DNA from: Campylorhamphus procurvoides
Lineage: Eukaryota; Chordata; Aves; Passeriformes; Dendrocolaptidae
Direction: 5' to 3'
Length of the DNA stretch: 64,000 bases
NCBI GenBank assembly: GCA_013396655.1
Contig: WBMV01007609.1
Location: forward strand, 648,459 to 712,458
The notes below the pieces were generated by a model that ran no database searches, had not been told where the DNA came from, and saw only the letters and a program-made list of their open reading frames with translations. Positions 47,101-60,230 of the stretch are shown here, piece by piece. A program made the position numbers and the translations under genes. Every line of letters starts with the position of its first letter. Position 1 is the stretch's first letter.

Positions 47101-49773
47101 ACAGCAGCCACCCCACCTCTGTGCAGCCCCTGTGTGCACGATGGAGCTGGGAGGGATGATGGATGGGCACGGTGCAGGGACAGCAGGACATGTGGTGGGG
47201 AATCACAAGTCCAAAACGCCCTGGCTGAGGGTGGGTTTATGGACCAGTTTCCCTTGAATCCCCTCCCTGGTTGTTCCCTGCCTGCTGCTCTCCCAGAAGG
47301 CAAGGACCAAAAACATATCCAGGACTGGGGAAATCCTGGGCCCACTGGAAAGTGGAGAATAAGGTTTGTAAATGTCATCTGAAGCAGGAACTGCCCCAAA
47401 CTGCATGGTGGGGCTTGGGTCTGCATGTTGGCCCCCTGAGATGAGATCCCTTGTCCTCACCATGAACATCTTGGGGACTGTGAGAGATCCAAGTGTGGGA
47501 CAGCTTCAAATCCACCCTCTTTTCTCATGTGAGGAAGAGAGGAAGTGTTCTTGAGCTAAAGCCTTGGTCACACTCGAGCCAGACCATCCAGATTTGGCTC
47601 CTGCTTGCCTGCTGTGCCATTGTGGGGTTGGCTTTTCCCCAGGTTGTCTCTGCACTGCTTTCTGTGGCAAGGACATGAAGCCACTGTTGCCAGCAAAGCT
47701 AAGAGCAGTGTCCCAGATGAAACACTTCCCTCTGCCTGCTTCCCACTCCTTCCCAGAGCATGATGATCCTGCCTGGCGATGAGCTGAACCACAGTCTGGC
47801 ACACCCATGTGGTGATTTGGACTCCCAGGTCCTGGCAGGATTTTGGCCAGTGGTTCATGGCTGTTCTTCTCTGTCACCATCCCTTCTCCAGATGTGCCAG
47901 GAGAGCTCTCAGCATGACCTAATTGCCTTCATTGGGAATGTGTGCACCATGTCCTGCAGCTCTTGGCTGAAAAGATCTACAGGGCAGCCCAGGCACTTGT
48001 TTTCACATATTAAAGGCATTTTGTTAATGCTTTTTAAATTTTCTCTTCCTTTTCCCCTTTCCATTGCAATGCCTTATGAATCTAAAAAAAACCCACTTGT
48101 CTGGGGATGCTGGCAGAGGAAAGCAAACAGGGACTAAATAAACTCTGCTCCAGCCAGACACTTCAAGAGTGAACGTGCCACATCGCACAAATCAGCCACA
48201 TGGTCCCAGAGCCAAAGATAAATAGAGTCCCTCCAGCCAGAGTCCCAGGCAGGGAGGTAACTGTTGTGGGAGAGAAGTATCCAGCTGGAGACAAAGCCAG
48301 GAAGTTAATATTTAAGCATTCAGACAAGGAACAAATGACTTAATTAAATCAATTACAGAGGGAGAAATGGAGCCACTTAGAAAGCGTGTGTAAAGAGACG
48401 GCAAGGCTGCTGCAAGCTCATAAAAGAGAAGGAGGGAGAGTTAGCAGGGAAGATAAACGGGCTGGTTTAATCCCTGCTGTTAATTAAGAGCTGAGCATTT
48501 GCAGTGTGCTGAGTCAGGGTCGCACCAGTGCTTCCATTCTCTGAACTACATTCACAGCCCAGCCCAGTGCCCAAACTACAGAGGTGTTTGTGGACAGGCA
48601 GAGCAAGGGAGAGGCAGAATGAGGTGTTGGGAGGGATTAAAGCAGCAGAAAGAGGTGACTTAAAGCTCTTCTAGGCTCCCAAACCAACAGACCAAACCCA
48701 GCCCCTGCCCCACAGCTGCCCAGGGCTGGGGTCACCCTGCTGCACTAGGAAGGGACTTTCCTCCCCTCTTCAGCATAAGAAGTTTCTGCCTGCATGATCC
48801 ATCTGAAGAGGAGAAAAGGGAGGATCATGAGCACATCAAAGCATCACTTTGCACAGAATGGAGGCTCCAGAAGGAGCAGTGAAAGGACTTTGATCCCAGA
48901 AGATGCTGTGCTCTTATTCCCTCCTGGTGCAGGGTGGAAAGCAAGGCTATTTCCTAGCATGACTTCCAGCTAAATGACTTTTTTCCTCTTTGCTGCTTCT
49001 GTTCCAGATGCAGGTACTTCCAGTGTTGGCCATGGACACCCAAGAGGAGCTGGAGCCAGGCTGTGGGAGAAGGGCTCCCACTCATGAGGGGGCTGTCAGC
49101 TAAAGCCTGTTTGGATCTAGGACACATCCCACAGTGTGAGATCTCACTATGCTTGATAAAAGCCATCCTTTCCACACAAGGTGTTCCCTGGGGTTCTCTC
49201 AACAGGCAACAAGCAATTACAGGCTTTTCTCCCTGACTCAGCAGCAACAACACAGTGAAAGCAGGACCCAGAATTGGCCCTGTGAGGCAGAGGGGAAGTG
49301 GCTGACAGCTTTGGGGCAGGAGGTTTCCTCTGCGAGGCCACTTCAGACATCTCCTTCCGAAGGTTTAAAAGCCTGAATGAATGTTGGATTTGAAGCCAGC
49401 AATCCAGGCAGTTAACAGTGTTTAGCCGGTTTGCTGTCACTCCCTGTAAGTAAATAAGCAAATACAAACTCATCCCCCATCTAAGGCTGTAAAACCCCAC
49501 GTCAGGGAAAGGCCACGGATGGTTTTGCAGAGTATGAGCTTATCAGGAATAATTAGTTGTCATAAAAATTTGCTCTTCCCCATGCAACAAGAGCAATTTT
49601 GCACAGTGGGCACTACAGCACCACTCCTGGAAACAGCCTCTGTTTCTGATCACAAACTCCAGCCTGTGTAAGCCCCTGACCATGCTCTGAACATGCCTGG
49701 GGAGTTGCTCTGTGCCATGGAAAAAACACATGTCAACAGCTGAAAGAAAACAAGAAATTAATCAGCAACTCAC

Positions 49774-50001
49774 TTGTTTTTGTTCTTCTCCCAAACTGTC
49801 CCACATCGATGCCACAATCTTAGACACGTCCCCGAAGGTCGCGTTGGGGTTCTGCCCTTTGATGGCTGCCTGTGTGTCTCGGAAAAACAGGGCATAGGCG
49901 GACACGGGCTTCTGGGGCTCATTGGGGTCCTTCTTTTTCTTCTTCTTTTGGCTTTTGGGCTTTTTGCCCAGGTCTGTTGATGGTCTTTTCTCTCCAGTAG
50001 C
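49774..50001 (-). CDS. TOX2: TOX2 exon: basic NLS and first part of the HMG box
   Basis: The exon is 228 bp or 76 codons, phase 0 at both ends. The acceptor is TTTTGCAG|GCT at 50002 and the donor CAA|GTGAGT at 49773. It opens with [14 protein letters not shown], followed by a Lys run ([12 protein letters not shown]) that serves as nuclear localisation signal in the TOX family. The HMG box begins at [16 protein letters not shown] (about residues 25-40 of the exon). It includes [12 protein letters not shown], the [18 protein letters not shown] helix and ends GEEQKQ. An HMG box binds DNA in a structure-dependent way through three helices; helices 1 and 2 lie here and helix 3 continues in the next exon. 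This is the best conserved part of the gene and settles the TOX family. The choice of TOX2 comes from the flanking exons. Confidence 0.96.
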
Positions 50002-53000
50002 CTGCAAAAGCAAGAGATGAACCACAGCAGTCAGCTGGGAGCGGTCAGATACAAGTCCCTGCTACAGCAAAGGTGATGAGAGAGGGGATGGCCAGGGGAG
50101 GTCTCCCAGTGTGTAGAGGGGGGAGAGCAGTCCTGGGGGTCTCTTTGGCCCTGAGGTGCCTCTTGGGTCATTACACAAACTGCTGGTGGGTGCCTGAGCT
50201 CGGTTTGGTGCCTCCACTCAGACCAGCTCACAGCTTGGGTTCATCCCTTTGTCTCTGCACCAGATCTGGGGCTTTCCAGACACCCACCCTTGGTCATCCT
50301 CCTTCCCCTCCTCCTCCCCAGCAGGGCAAGGTCACTCACTCCCCAGTCCTCTTCTGGGACCTCTCCAAATGCCTTGCTTCCCAGCCATACCCCTTTAGCA
50401 GTCAATGAATTTTTCCAAACTTGGCTTCCAAATTGGTTTGTGATTTCCATCCCAACAGTGCCCCTGTGCAAGCTGTTCCTGACTTTCCTCATCCCTGCGT
50501 GTGCTGGTGGCTCAGCCTCCCCATTCCCACAAGGATTGACCCAGGGAGCACTGACCAAGCAGCACCAGCACTGCATTAACCATCACACTGGGGCCATCCA
50601 AAATTTGCTTCACCCTGCTAACATGGATGTACCCGTACCTAGGAAAAATATCCAGGAATTGAACTATATAAATCTTATAAATTAAATGTTTTGCAGGCTG
50701 CGTTCACTCTTTACAACCCATCTGGGTACAGTTGGGTAACCAGGACTGGCTGTATCCACACTCAGTGCCCTGAGGGTGTTGGAACCAAGGGGAGCAGGAC
50801 ACAGGTAACAGGAGCTGGACTTTGTGGCTGCTCAGCATGAGACACTGTCACCAGGATGGGAAGTAAAATGACAGGTCTGGAAATAGGGATGCTTCCAGTG
50901 AAGGCAGCATGGAAAGAAGATCCTATATCAAATTGTTGGGATGCCCTGCAAGTGCGTTAGGAAGAGGTTCTTCCCGTAGAGGGTGGTGGGCACTGACCAG
51001 GCTCCCCAGGGCAGTGGGCACGGCCCCAAGGCTGCCAGAGCTCCAGGAGGGTTTGGACAACGCTCTGAGGGACAGGGTGGGATTGTTGGGGTGTCTGTGC
51101 AGGGCCAGGAGCTGTACTGGCCCTTGTGGGTCCCTTCCAGCTCAGGATATTCTGTGATTCTATGAACACAGGGGACTGCAGAAGCCTCCATGTGAGGGTG
51201 TGTGAAGGCAAATACGCCTAGAAAGCCCTTGGACATCCATCAAATCTCTTAATGCATTAACTGTGGCTAGTGAAAGCTCACACTACAGGGAAAGCACCAT
51301 TTTCCTTATTTTATAGTGAAGGAAAAACTAAGTACACTGGAGGTTAAACACAGCAGAGAGTAAAACTACTGCCAGCTGCAGGCTGGAGCTCTGCATCCTT
51401 GGGGGCAAACAGGGCACTTGCAGATCCCGAGCTCAAGCACCGAGTGCTCAGCCACTCCCTGGCTGTGTCAGTCCCTGCTCCACCAGCTCACAGGTTGTTG
51501 TATTCCTCAGAAAGACACAGGTCTAAACACCAAGATGTTGTGAACACAGTTCCCCCTGCTGAGCTGGGAGTACACAGCCTCTTCTCCTGATGGATTTGTT
51601 GATTTGACCTCGTGCTTGGCAGTGCCAGGATTTAAGAGGCTTCCTTTCAGCTGGCACAGGGCAGGCACGGGGAGGAAAGGGCAGCAGTGCTCCTGTTCCC
51701 CGCTCAGCAGCTCTTGACTGGTCATTAATTTCAGTATCAGTGCAGTGACATTTGTCAAAGAGACAGTGACCATTAGTGAATGAGCAGCGAGCTCAAAAAA
51801 ATGGCATTTAATTTAAAATTGCCCAATTGGGCTTGAATGGGAGGCCCGGAGGTGAAAGGCCAGCTTATTAGGAAGGGAAAAAAAATGCATGACAGAGCTT
51901 CAGCCCATTAGGAAGTGAGATGGTATTTTAAATAACTGTGATCCTGTTTGATTCACTGAAGTGCTACAGGGGCACCTGCTCCCTCACAGCCACTGCCCAA
52001 GCCAAGGAGCTGGAACAGGAGCAACACAACCCCAGGCAGGTTTGCAGTCAGTCCTGCTCAGGCAGCACCAAAGAGCACATGGGATTTACGGCACACAGAT
52101 GCTGTGAGGCTGCCCAGAGCTGTCAGTTCCCAGGAGGCAGCAGAGAAGATCAGGGCTTTGCCTGATTTTCATGGGGTTTTCCAGGTGTGACACAGCTGGG
52201 ATGAGACAACTGCCCAGCTCTGGACCTCAGGAGATGCTTGAACAACTTAAAGGTAAACCCCAGAGCGCCAGTGCCTCGCTGCCCCAGAGCATCCCCAAGG
52301 GTCATCCCCATGGTCAAAGGGACCATGAAGGCTCAGGCAGCAGGATGAAGAGCATGGACTTGCCCTGAAGAGACATCAGAAGGTCTGTTTGACACCAAAT
52401 GGGGACTAGGGCAATTCACCGGTGACAGATGTGATCCTATAAACTCGGTGCCTTCTTAGATGTTGAACCCATGAAGAGCTGAAACCTCATGGACACTGTG
52501 ATTTTCATAACTATGGAGAGTGACCACTAATCCAACTGGAATGAGGGCTGTAACTCCCTCTCCCTCCCATGCAGGTGTACCCCTCCCAAAGCAAAGAAGC
52601 AGGCAAAGGCACCAGTGGGGCTGGGAGAGCTCCTGAAATCATAAGCTCCCTGGCTCAGAGGACCTGCTGGACCTGAAGTACCTGCTGGCATCAAACCTAT
52701 TTCTTTCATGTGTGACCTTCTTGCTCACAAGATTGATTTCTGCTTGTTAGATGTTGCTTTGATGACCCGTTGCAGAAAAGCCCTTAATGGCCACATGGAA
52801 AATGACTGATGGGTGAATGCAGCAGCTGTGCAGACAGAGAAAGCAAACAGAAACCTGCAGGCCACAACTCTGCTGCTTTCCTTACATTTAGGCTCTCCTC
52901 CTCCATCAAACACATCAATCCTGTCCCACCTGTCTTGATGGGGAGTTTACAGGGCAGAAAAATATGGGGGTTTGCCTAAAGGATTAGGAAAAATTCTTAT

Positions 53001-54345
53001 CTCTGCAAATAGTCATCATTTGGACATCTCCAAATTCTTCCTACTCCCACAGACACCACTGGCTCAAGAGAACAGCAGTTCCAACCCCAAAGCTTCAGAC
53101 ACTCTTGGCTGGCCATGAGGAAAAGCTGGGTGATGCTGCTGGAGGCAGAGAGACAACCTGGTGGGTCACTAAGCTGAAACTGATCTTCTGCTGACAGGAC
53201 ATATTTCAGCTCCCAGTCACTGCTTGGAGCTGTGTGACACAGGCTTTGGGAGATGGCAGACTGGGGGGTCCGGCAGCAGAGCCCATCCCACAGCATCTCC
53301 CAAACATGGAATTACAGAGTTTGAAAAACTCCACCTATTTTTAACCCTCTGTATTCCTTGTTTTTAGAGCTGTATTCCACTGAAGCTGTTTCTGCACCCA
53401 TGTGTGCACTATGTTTGAAATGCCCCCAATTTAAGAGAAATCTGCCAGTGGATGAAAAACTACAGGATTGATAAGAATCCATTACCCTGGATTTTCACTG
53501 AAATGGAAAGTTTTTGGCTCAGGTCTAGCATTTTCCTGGTTTTCCAGTCTCTGCACTGTTTGCTGCTCTGGTTATACATTCAAATCCTGTCACAGGAGTC
53601 TCTTTGGGGGGACCAAGGTTACAATAGCAGAGCCTTGGGTCAGCCCCTTCCAGGAGAGGGTTCTCCATGACAGGCTTTAATCAAAGGCACAGAGACACAC
53701 TGGGCATTGAGGCAGCTGGAGTTTGCCCTCGGTAAATAACAGCTGCAGATTCCTGGAGCACAGCACGTGTTGTTTGCTTTGCTGGTGCACTCTGGGAGAA
53801 ATGGGCAACAACCAAGATGTGCCCCAAACCCTAGGAATGCCTTGGGTTTGTTCATGCCATGCTCAGAAGCAGCTGTGTTGGCTGTAGAGAGCACTGAGAC
53901 ATTGCTGACTGCTTAAACCACCACCTGGGTGAACTGCAAGGCAGAAGACTCTTCCTCTTTTAAATTCTGGTTTTATTCCTTAGCAAGCCATGTCTAGTGA
54001 GCTCAGCTAAATCCCAGCATGGGATATTTTCCTTCCCTGTTTTAGTCTCCTCAACCCACCACTAGAAATCCAATTTCATCTCAAGCATTTGCAGACCCTC
54101 AGCCTTGAATCTGCTTTGCCCATCGAAACCTTCATTGGAAGAAACTCTGCAGCTTGATGGACCTGGTAAAATGTGGAGACCTGAGTACTGGATCTCAACC
54201 TAGGCTGGAAACAGTCACCTCGTCCTTGGGAAAGTCTCCCAGTCTATATATTCAAGAACAAAACTCTGTGCTTTTCTTTAGCACAGTTTATCCCTCACTG
54301 AAGAACATCCACCCCCATTTTCTCACTGTCAACACAGGCACGTAC
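50002..54345 (-). other. TOX2: TOX2 intron, 4.3 kb
   Basis: The intron has donor AAG|GTACG at 54345-54344 and acceptor TTTTGCAG at 50004-50002. It contains one CR1 fragment (50950-51168). The stretches 50005-50945 and 51170-54340 show short overlapping open frames only; none resembles a protein family. Confidence 0.85.
50950..51168 (+). repeat. CR1 LINE 3' fragment
   Basis: GGAAGAGGTTCTTCCCGTAG, GTGCAGGGCCAGGAGCTGTA and ATATTCTGTGATTCTATGAA identify the tail. Confidence 0.9.
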
Positions 54346-54585
54346 CTTATAATGCGACTCTGTCTCCTCTTCCTGGGTGGAACTGGAGGGAGATGGTGTA
54401 GCAGATTTACTTCCCGGGGGCGAGGGGGAGCCGTGGGTGACACCACTTCTCATGCCCATCTGGGAGATGAGCTGGGACTGGCTGAGGGCGCCCATGGGGC
54501 CGGCCAACATCCCAGGGCGGTTGAGCAGGGGCACTTGGCGGTTGGAATCATAGGATGTGGCATCCGAGTGGACCATCTCCTGGAT
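54346..54585 (-). CDS. TOX2: TOX2 internal exon: Ser/Pro-rich segment upstream of the HMG box
   Basis: This is the most 5' TOX2 exon in the window, 240 bp or 80 codons, open and in phase 0 at both ends. It starts after the acceptor TAACCCAG (CAG at 54588-54586) with IQEMVHSDATSYDSNRQ and ends in ESHYK before the donor AAG|GTACG. The segment SQSQLISQMGMRSG and the following SPSPPGSKSATPSPSSS run match TOX2 as I know it; TOX and TOX3 have related but different sequence here. TOX proteins are nuclear transcription regulators, and this part lies N-terminal to the DNA-binding domain, in low-complexity Ser/Pro sequence ending in a short acidic stretch (QEEETES). The preceding exon, expected to encode the remaining N-terminal activation region, was not found up to 64000, so the gene is incomplete in the window. 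The assignment to TOX2 rests on recalled family sequence. Confidence 0.92.
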
Positions 54586-55396
54586 CTGGGTTAGGAGAAG
54601 ATCACCTTGTAATTACAAAATGTATTTATTTATTTATTACACTGTCAAATCACTTCAAGCTGAACTCTGATTGATTTGTTGTTTAAATTGTTCTACATGG
54701 CTCGGAAATTCTTTAAATTGTTCTATATGTTCCCTTCCAAACCAGTTGAGACCAAGTTGAGCACTGTGCACCCAGGGCTCTGCTCCTGCCATCACCCTGT
54801 CCAGGAGCATCACAGAGAGGTCCTAAATCACCTTTGTACATAGGTCTGTGTGTCCAGGAGGTGCCCCTGCCTTCCTCAGGGACCACTGGTGGCTGACACC
54901 GACCAGAAATATGAAAAAAATGCTCATAAAGGAGCAATTTTTGGCCAAATCATCAGGAGAAGGGAGGCTATTGCAATTCAGTGGGTGTTTTTGGGGCCAA
55001 GCCTTGCTCCTGCACATGTAAGGCCATCATTGAGCACCAGCACATGTTTTGCCAGGGTATTTGGGGACAAGCCCTTGTACAACATTAGAGGTTGTGTATT
55101 CCAAACACGGCCTTTTGGAGCAATACTTGGTGTTGACATTTAGTAACCACAGAGGTGGAAAAATATCTGCTCCTCTGAGTCTCTGAAGGTACCACAACCA
55201 ACCCCCCTCTGCATGGCTGTTGGGTCACTGGGGCTACTGGGGTTAAACCGAGAAGAAGGAAGCACAAAAGCCATGAGTGGAAGCCCCAGGTCCCTACTCC
55301 CATCACATCAATCTGCCCAAAGCTGTGACACCACCCTCAAATGAGAGGTTTGTATGTCCCCAAGCTCCAGAAGCCCCAAGCACCACAACATAAAAT

Positions 55397-55765
55397 TGCA
55401 GAATCATAAAATGGTTTGGGTTGGAAAGAAGCTTAAAGATCATCTCATTCCAACCCCTGCCATGGGCAGGGACATCTTCCACTAGCTCAGGTTGCTCCAA
55501 GCCCCGTCCAACCTGGCCTGGGACACTTCCAGGGATGGGGCAACCACAGCTTCTCTGGGCACCCTGTGCCAGGGCCTGCCCACCCTCACAGGGAAGAATT
55601 GCTTCCCAAATCGCATTTAACCCTGCCCTCTGTCAGTTTGAAGTCATTCTGTCTTGTCCTGTCCCTTCAGACCCTTGTCCAAAGTCCCTCCCCAGCAATC
55701 TTGGAGCACTTAGGCACTGGAAGGGGATTTAAGCTCTCCCTGGACTGGACTCCAAGGTGCAGAAG
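55397..55765 (-). repeat. CR1 LINE 3' fragment
   Basis: It starts TTGCAGAATCATAAAATGG, has CCATGGGCAGGGACATCTTC and GGCCTGCCCACCCTCACAGG, and extends to the segment with TTAGGCACTGGAAGGGGATT. Confidence 0.92.
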
Positions 55766-56333
55766 CAAGATCTGCTGGTGGCCACCACCTCATTACAACT
55801 CAGACTTAAGATGATCCTTCCCATTTCAAATATTACAATCTGTTCCAATCTCATTCAAAATGAATATAGAAAACAAAGGATCCAGACAAGGGAAAAAACC
55901 ATAATGGGCTGCCTGTTAAGATTTCCCAGCAAAGGAAGGAACCAGAAGCGATGTTTGTGTGTGCATGTGTGGAGGGAAGAGATGAAAGAAGAGGCCATGT
56001 GATAAGAATTGTCCCCAAAAACGTGGAGTTTTCTAATACGCATAAATCTGTTCTTATAATGGAAGAGAGAGGGAACATCTGATGGGACTGAAAGGTGACA
56101 AATGACACGGGGCTGCAGGGACACATGGACATGGCACAAGCGCTGCCTCTCGAGGCTGCTGAGCCCAATGCTCTTGAAAGATCTGAAGGAAAAATGAAAC
56201 ACATATATATATCTCTAATAAAAAAGGTTGAATGCTGATTTAGACCAAATAAAAATATCTTGTGAAGTGTATATTCCCTGTGTCACGGCATAAACCAAAG
56301 TTCAAGTGGTTGGGTCAGGAGGGAGCAGCAACA

Positions 56334-56770
56334 ATCACAGAATCCTAGATTGGTTTGGGTTGGAAGGCAACTTAAAGTTCATCTCATTTCAACCCTCCTG
56401 CCACAGGCAGGGACACCTTCCACTAGCCCAGGTTGCTCCAAGCCCCATCCAACCTGGCCTTGGACATTTCCAGGGATGGGGCAGCCACAGCTTCTCTGCC
56501 CAACCTCTGCCAGGGCCTGCCCACCCTCACAGGGAACAATTTCTTTGTAAATCCTATCTAGCTGTGCCCTCCTTCAGCTTAAAGCCATAACCCCTTGTCC
56601 TATCACTCCATCCTTTGTCCCAAGTACCTCCAGCTCTCCTGGAGCCACTTTAGGAGCCTTCTGTTCTGCAGGTGAACCCCCCCAGCTCTCCCAGCCTGGC
56701 TGCAGAGCAGAGGGGCTCCAGCCCTTGGAGCATCTCCATGGCCCCCTCTGGACTTATTCCTTCATGTCCA
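56334..56770 (-). repeat. CR1 LINE 3' fragment with ORF2 end
   Basis: It runs from ACAATCACAGAATCCTAGAT through GGACACCTTCCACTAGCCCA to GGCCCCCTCTGGACTTATTC. The last is the region that in CR1 encodes the end of the reverse-transcriptase protein. Confidence 0.92.
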
Positions 56771-58464
56771 TGCCCTGTCCCCCCAAGATGCAAATACGAG
56801 ATGGGTACAAACCCTGCTGTTTGTTGCGTCATGACCCGATTTCCAGTTTGTAGCATTTACCCTGAAAACCCAATTTTTCCCCCAAGATCCACCCCTGTGT
56901 GGTCACCCCCAGCAGCAGAACTCAGCCCCACAGACAGAGCCCAGCTGCTGCACAGCCTCATCCAGCCATGGAGTGGGAGGGAGGCAAACCCTGCCTGAAC
57001 TGTTTCCCAGGCTTTTTTTCTCTTTTATATTAATCTGATTAATGTTAACAAGAGTTTAAAGACTCGAGCTTTATTTATTAACAATCTTTACTCCCAATTA
57101 GCCCACTGAGGTGTGATCTCTCATTACCAGGGGAGGTTTGCCAGCTCCATTAGCAGCACACAGAGAAGGAAAGTCAGGGAAGAGCAGTGAGGGCTCAGTA
57201 GGATTCAGAGGAAACAAATCCAAATGCAAAACCAGATTTACTGCTGCAGGTCAGGAATCCAGAGTTTTACACAACACCCCACAGAATGTTCTGCTCTCTT
57301 TCGGATTCTCCATCAGTAGAGCAGTGGTGTCAGGGGTCCAGGTTCTCCTGGATCTGCCCTTTCTCTGTATTAATTATGAAGTGAAGGGATTTAACTCACA
57401 GGAATTAAATATTGTCTTGCATTTCAACAGCACGAGGAGCCTCACTGAGGCTGACTTAGGGGCCATGCTGAATTGCTGCCCTTGGCTTTGGTGGTGTCAG
57501 GGAGCTCAACTATGGCAAGATTTATGTGCCCTTAAAACCTTATTATGTGCCTTATTGCAGAGCTCTGACCTCTCCTGGCCATGGGGTGGGAAATCCTGGT
57601 CATAGAGACACTGAGGATGACGCAGCCATGGGAATGGACACCAGGCTTGGGCAGCACAGGAGGCATCAGAGAGGCAATTTCTGCATCTGCAATAGAATTG
57701 GCCAAAGTCATGGGAATGGCTGGAGTGGGACAGGGAGCATGAAAGCTGGGGAGACAGCTCAGCACCCATCTGCTGCATGGGCAGCAAGCTGCTTCCCAAA
57801 TTCCAAGGGAAAAGGTGCATTTGTCTGGGTTCCGTCAGTTTAATCCAGACCTTACATGCCAGAGAAGACCTGCCAGCTGCTAAGGAGAATAATAATTTAT
57901 TGTCCTTATTTTAAATTTAAATGAAGGCAAAGTTTAGAAGACGGGTGTTGTAGAAATGGGGAAGGCTATGAAACGTGGCTTTAAAAAAATTTTAAAATTT
58001 AAAATAGCTTGCTCACGTTTCAGCCATGGCAGTCTCCTGGGGAAATACGGTATTAAGACAATTTATTTTTTTTTGAAACTTTTATTATGTGGCCAATAGA
58101 CCACAACGGCTCCATTTATCCATTAAATATGTAATCATACACTTTTTCTTTACAGTGCATGTTATTTATGCATCAGAGCAGAACAAGTCCAGGAGTGCAA
58201 TTATGGATATGGGTCATGTGCTGCAAATGCTTCTGAAAATGTGTAGGAAAAAAACAGAAACCTGAGCTCTGGCTCAGAGAACACATGCAGAAACCTCCTG
58301 TTGACACAACCCCCGTTTTAAACAGTGTGGACACTGCATTTTTCCTGGGACATCCCTCTCCTGGGATATCCCTCTTCTGGGATTTCTTGGCCCAGATGCC
58401 TCCCCCCAAACACCTGCCTATTTCTTTACACCATTAATGGGGATTTATAACAAAGACGGGGCTT

Positions 58465-58742
58465 GTGGTGAGAGGACAAGGGGGGGGGTGGTTTTAAACT
58501 AAAAGAGGGTTGATTTAGGTTAGATATAAGGAAGAAGTTTTTTTACAGTGAAAGTGGTAAAACACTGGTACAGGGTGCCCAGAGAAGCTGTGGCTGCCCC
58601 ATCCCTGGAGGTGTCCAAGGCCAGGTTGGACAGGGCTTGGAGCCACCTGGGCTAGTGGAAGGTGTCCCTGCCGGTGGCAGGGGGTGGGATGAGATGAGCT
58701 TTAATACTCCCTTCCAACCCAAAGCATTCAACAATTCTTTGA
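58465..58742 (+). repeat. CR1 LINE 3' fragment
   Basis: GGTGAGAGGACAAGGGGGGG, GGTGCCCAGAGAAGCTGTGG and CTTCCAACCCAAAGCATTCA mark the tail. Confidence 0.9.
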
Positions 58743-60206
58743 TACAAAACTGGTTTCAGTTGAATGTTTCTGGTTCAACACCCTCTCTCCCTCTCCCACA
58801 TCTCTTCTCTCCCTGGCCAGGATATTCTGCAGAAGGACAGGTACAGCTGTGCTCCTCTCAGGCACCCTCCTGACCACAGTCTGGAGGGGCAGGAACTGCC
58901 ACTACCATTTGCCACTCACTAAATTTCTCTCCACTTCCTTTTTGTTTCCCTAAAAAAGCAATTTTGGAAGGAACACACCAGGCCCCCACCTACCCACCAC
59001 CCCTGCTGACATCTCCTGGTGTCCTCAAGACTGGAGAGGGGATGTGATGGAAAGGTGGGGTGAAAATGAAGGTGAGACTTTTGTGGGAAGCTCTGGAGCT
59101 GCTTTTGTGAGCCTGAGGGTGATGATGGTCTGAGGGTGATGATGGCCTTTGCTCAAGGGGAAAGGTCCTGCTTTCTGCTGCTGGACCCTGAGACACTGAG
59201 TCGCTTCAGAGGACACCCAAAGTAGGTGATATCCCCCCAGCAAACACCCAGGAAGGACATACCCAGGAGCAGGATTCTGAGACGCTCCCCTGCAGCAAAG
59301 GGCCTAATTAGACGAGTAAATGACAAATGAAATAGGGATGATGACAAATCAAAGTGAAAGAAGGTAATGACTGCAATGTTCCCTTTGTGAAAGCAAACAA
59401 CGCCCTGGCCCTGTGAGATGCAACCCCAGCCCTGGGCTCACTGAGGCTGCCTTATGCCTCTCCCATCCCCAAAGTGGTCAGCAATCCCACAGAGCCCAGT
59501 GGAAGCACACATGGAACTAAATAACTGCCCTCCAAATGTAATCAGCTCCAGCCAGCTCAGATCCCATCTCCATTCCAGGCATTCAGCACATCCAGCTCAC
59601 CACGAGGTGCTGCGGAAGGTTTGGGTTGGCTTTGCAGCCTCTGCTTAAAAGATGTTTTGCATCTCAGAGGAAACACGAGTGAAATGTGATGTAGTCATAG
59701 CTAAAGTAATTAAGTGCATCTTACTTAGCAGATTCCCAAAGGCTGTGCTAACTCAAAGACGGCTTCTTTTTTTCCACAATATTTCAATTCTTTTAATGAA
59801 TATGCATATCAGGCCCATAAATGCTCCAGTTAATCCTAAGGAGGAGAGAAAAATAGGCTGACAAACAGCACATATTCTGCACTCCTCATTTATGGGGAGA
59901 AGGGGAATCCAGAGTGAGGAAGAGCCTGGCTGGGGAACAGAGAGCTCTGCTAACACAGATAATGCTTGAAATGTGCCAAGCCAAACTTCAACTTAACTGC
60001 CCCCCCAGATTCTTACGGAAAAAGCAGCTCTTTCCAGCAATACAGGGTACAGCACCAGCCAGCAGACCTGGGGCTCAGGTCCCAGGCTCCAGGAATGGTT
60101 GCTCTCATGGAATGTCCTCTCCTGCAAAATCCTAACTCCCAACTGCAGCCTTGAGGCAGGTTGCACCCCTGTTATAACCACCTTCTGCCTTTGCTTTCCA
60201 TAGGAT

Positions 60207-60230
60207 TATTCTCCTCCTCCTCCTCCTCCC
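60207..60230. repeat. TCC microsatellite
   Basis: About seven TCC units in a pyrimidine-rich context. Confidence 0.8.

Larger units (their letters stand above)
40164..49773 (-). other. TOX2: TOX2 intron splitting the HMG box, 9.6 kb
   Basis: The intron has donor CAA|GTGAGT and acceptor TTTCAG. CR1 fragments lie at 40518-40570, 41205-41432, 41843-41945, 42673-42885 and 43930-44110. The stretch 44115-49770 has no repeat that I recognise and no coding exon. AT-rich, homeobox-site-like stretches at 43055-43280, 43360-43475 and 48290-48500 look like possible conserved non-coding elements, but I cannot align them. Confidence 0.85.

Noticed and set aside
49774..50001. HMG box as TOX, TOX3 or TOX4 instead of TOX2
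   Set aside because: The HMG box alone does not separate these. The QLISQMGMRS segment, the ECG..C-LLPRDK..LYLT tail and the absence of poly-Gln favour TOX2.
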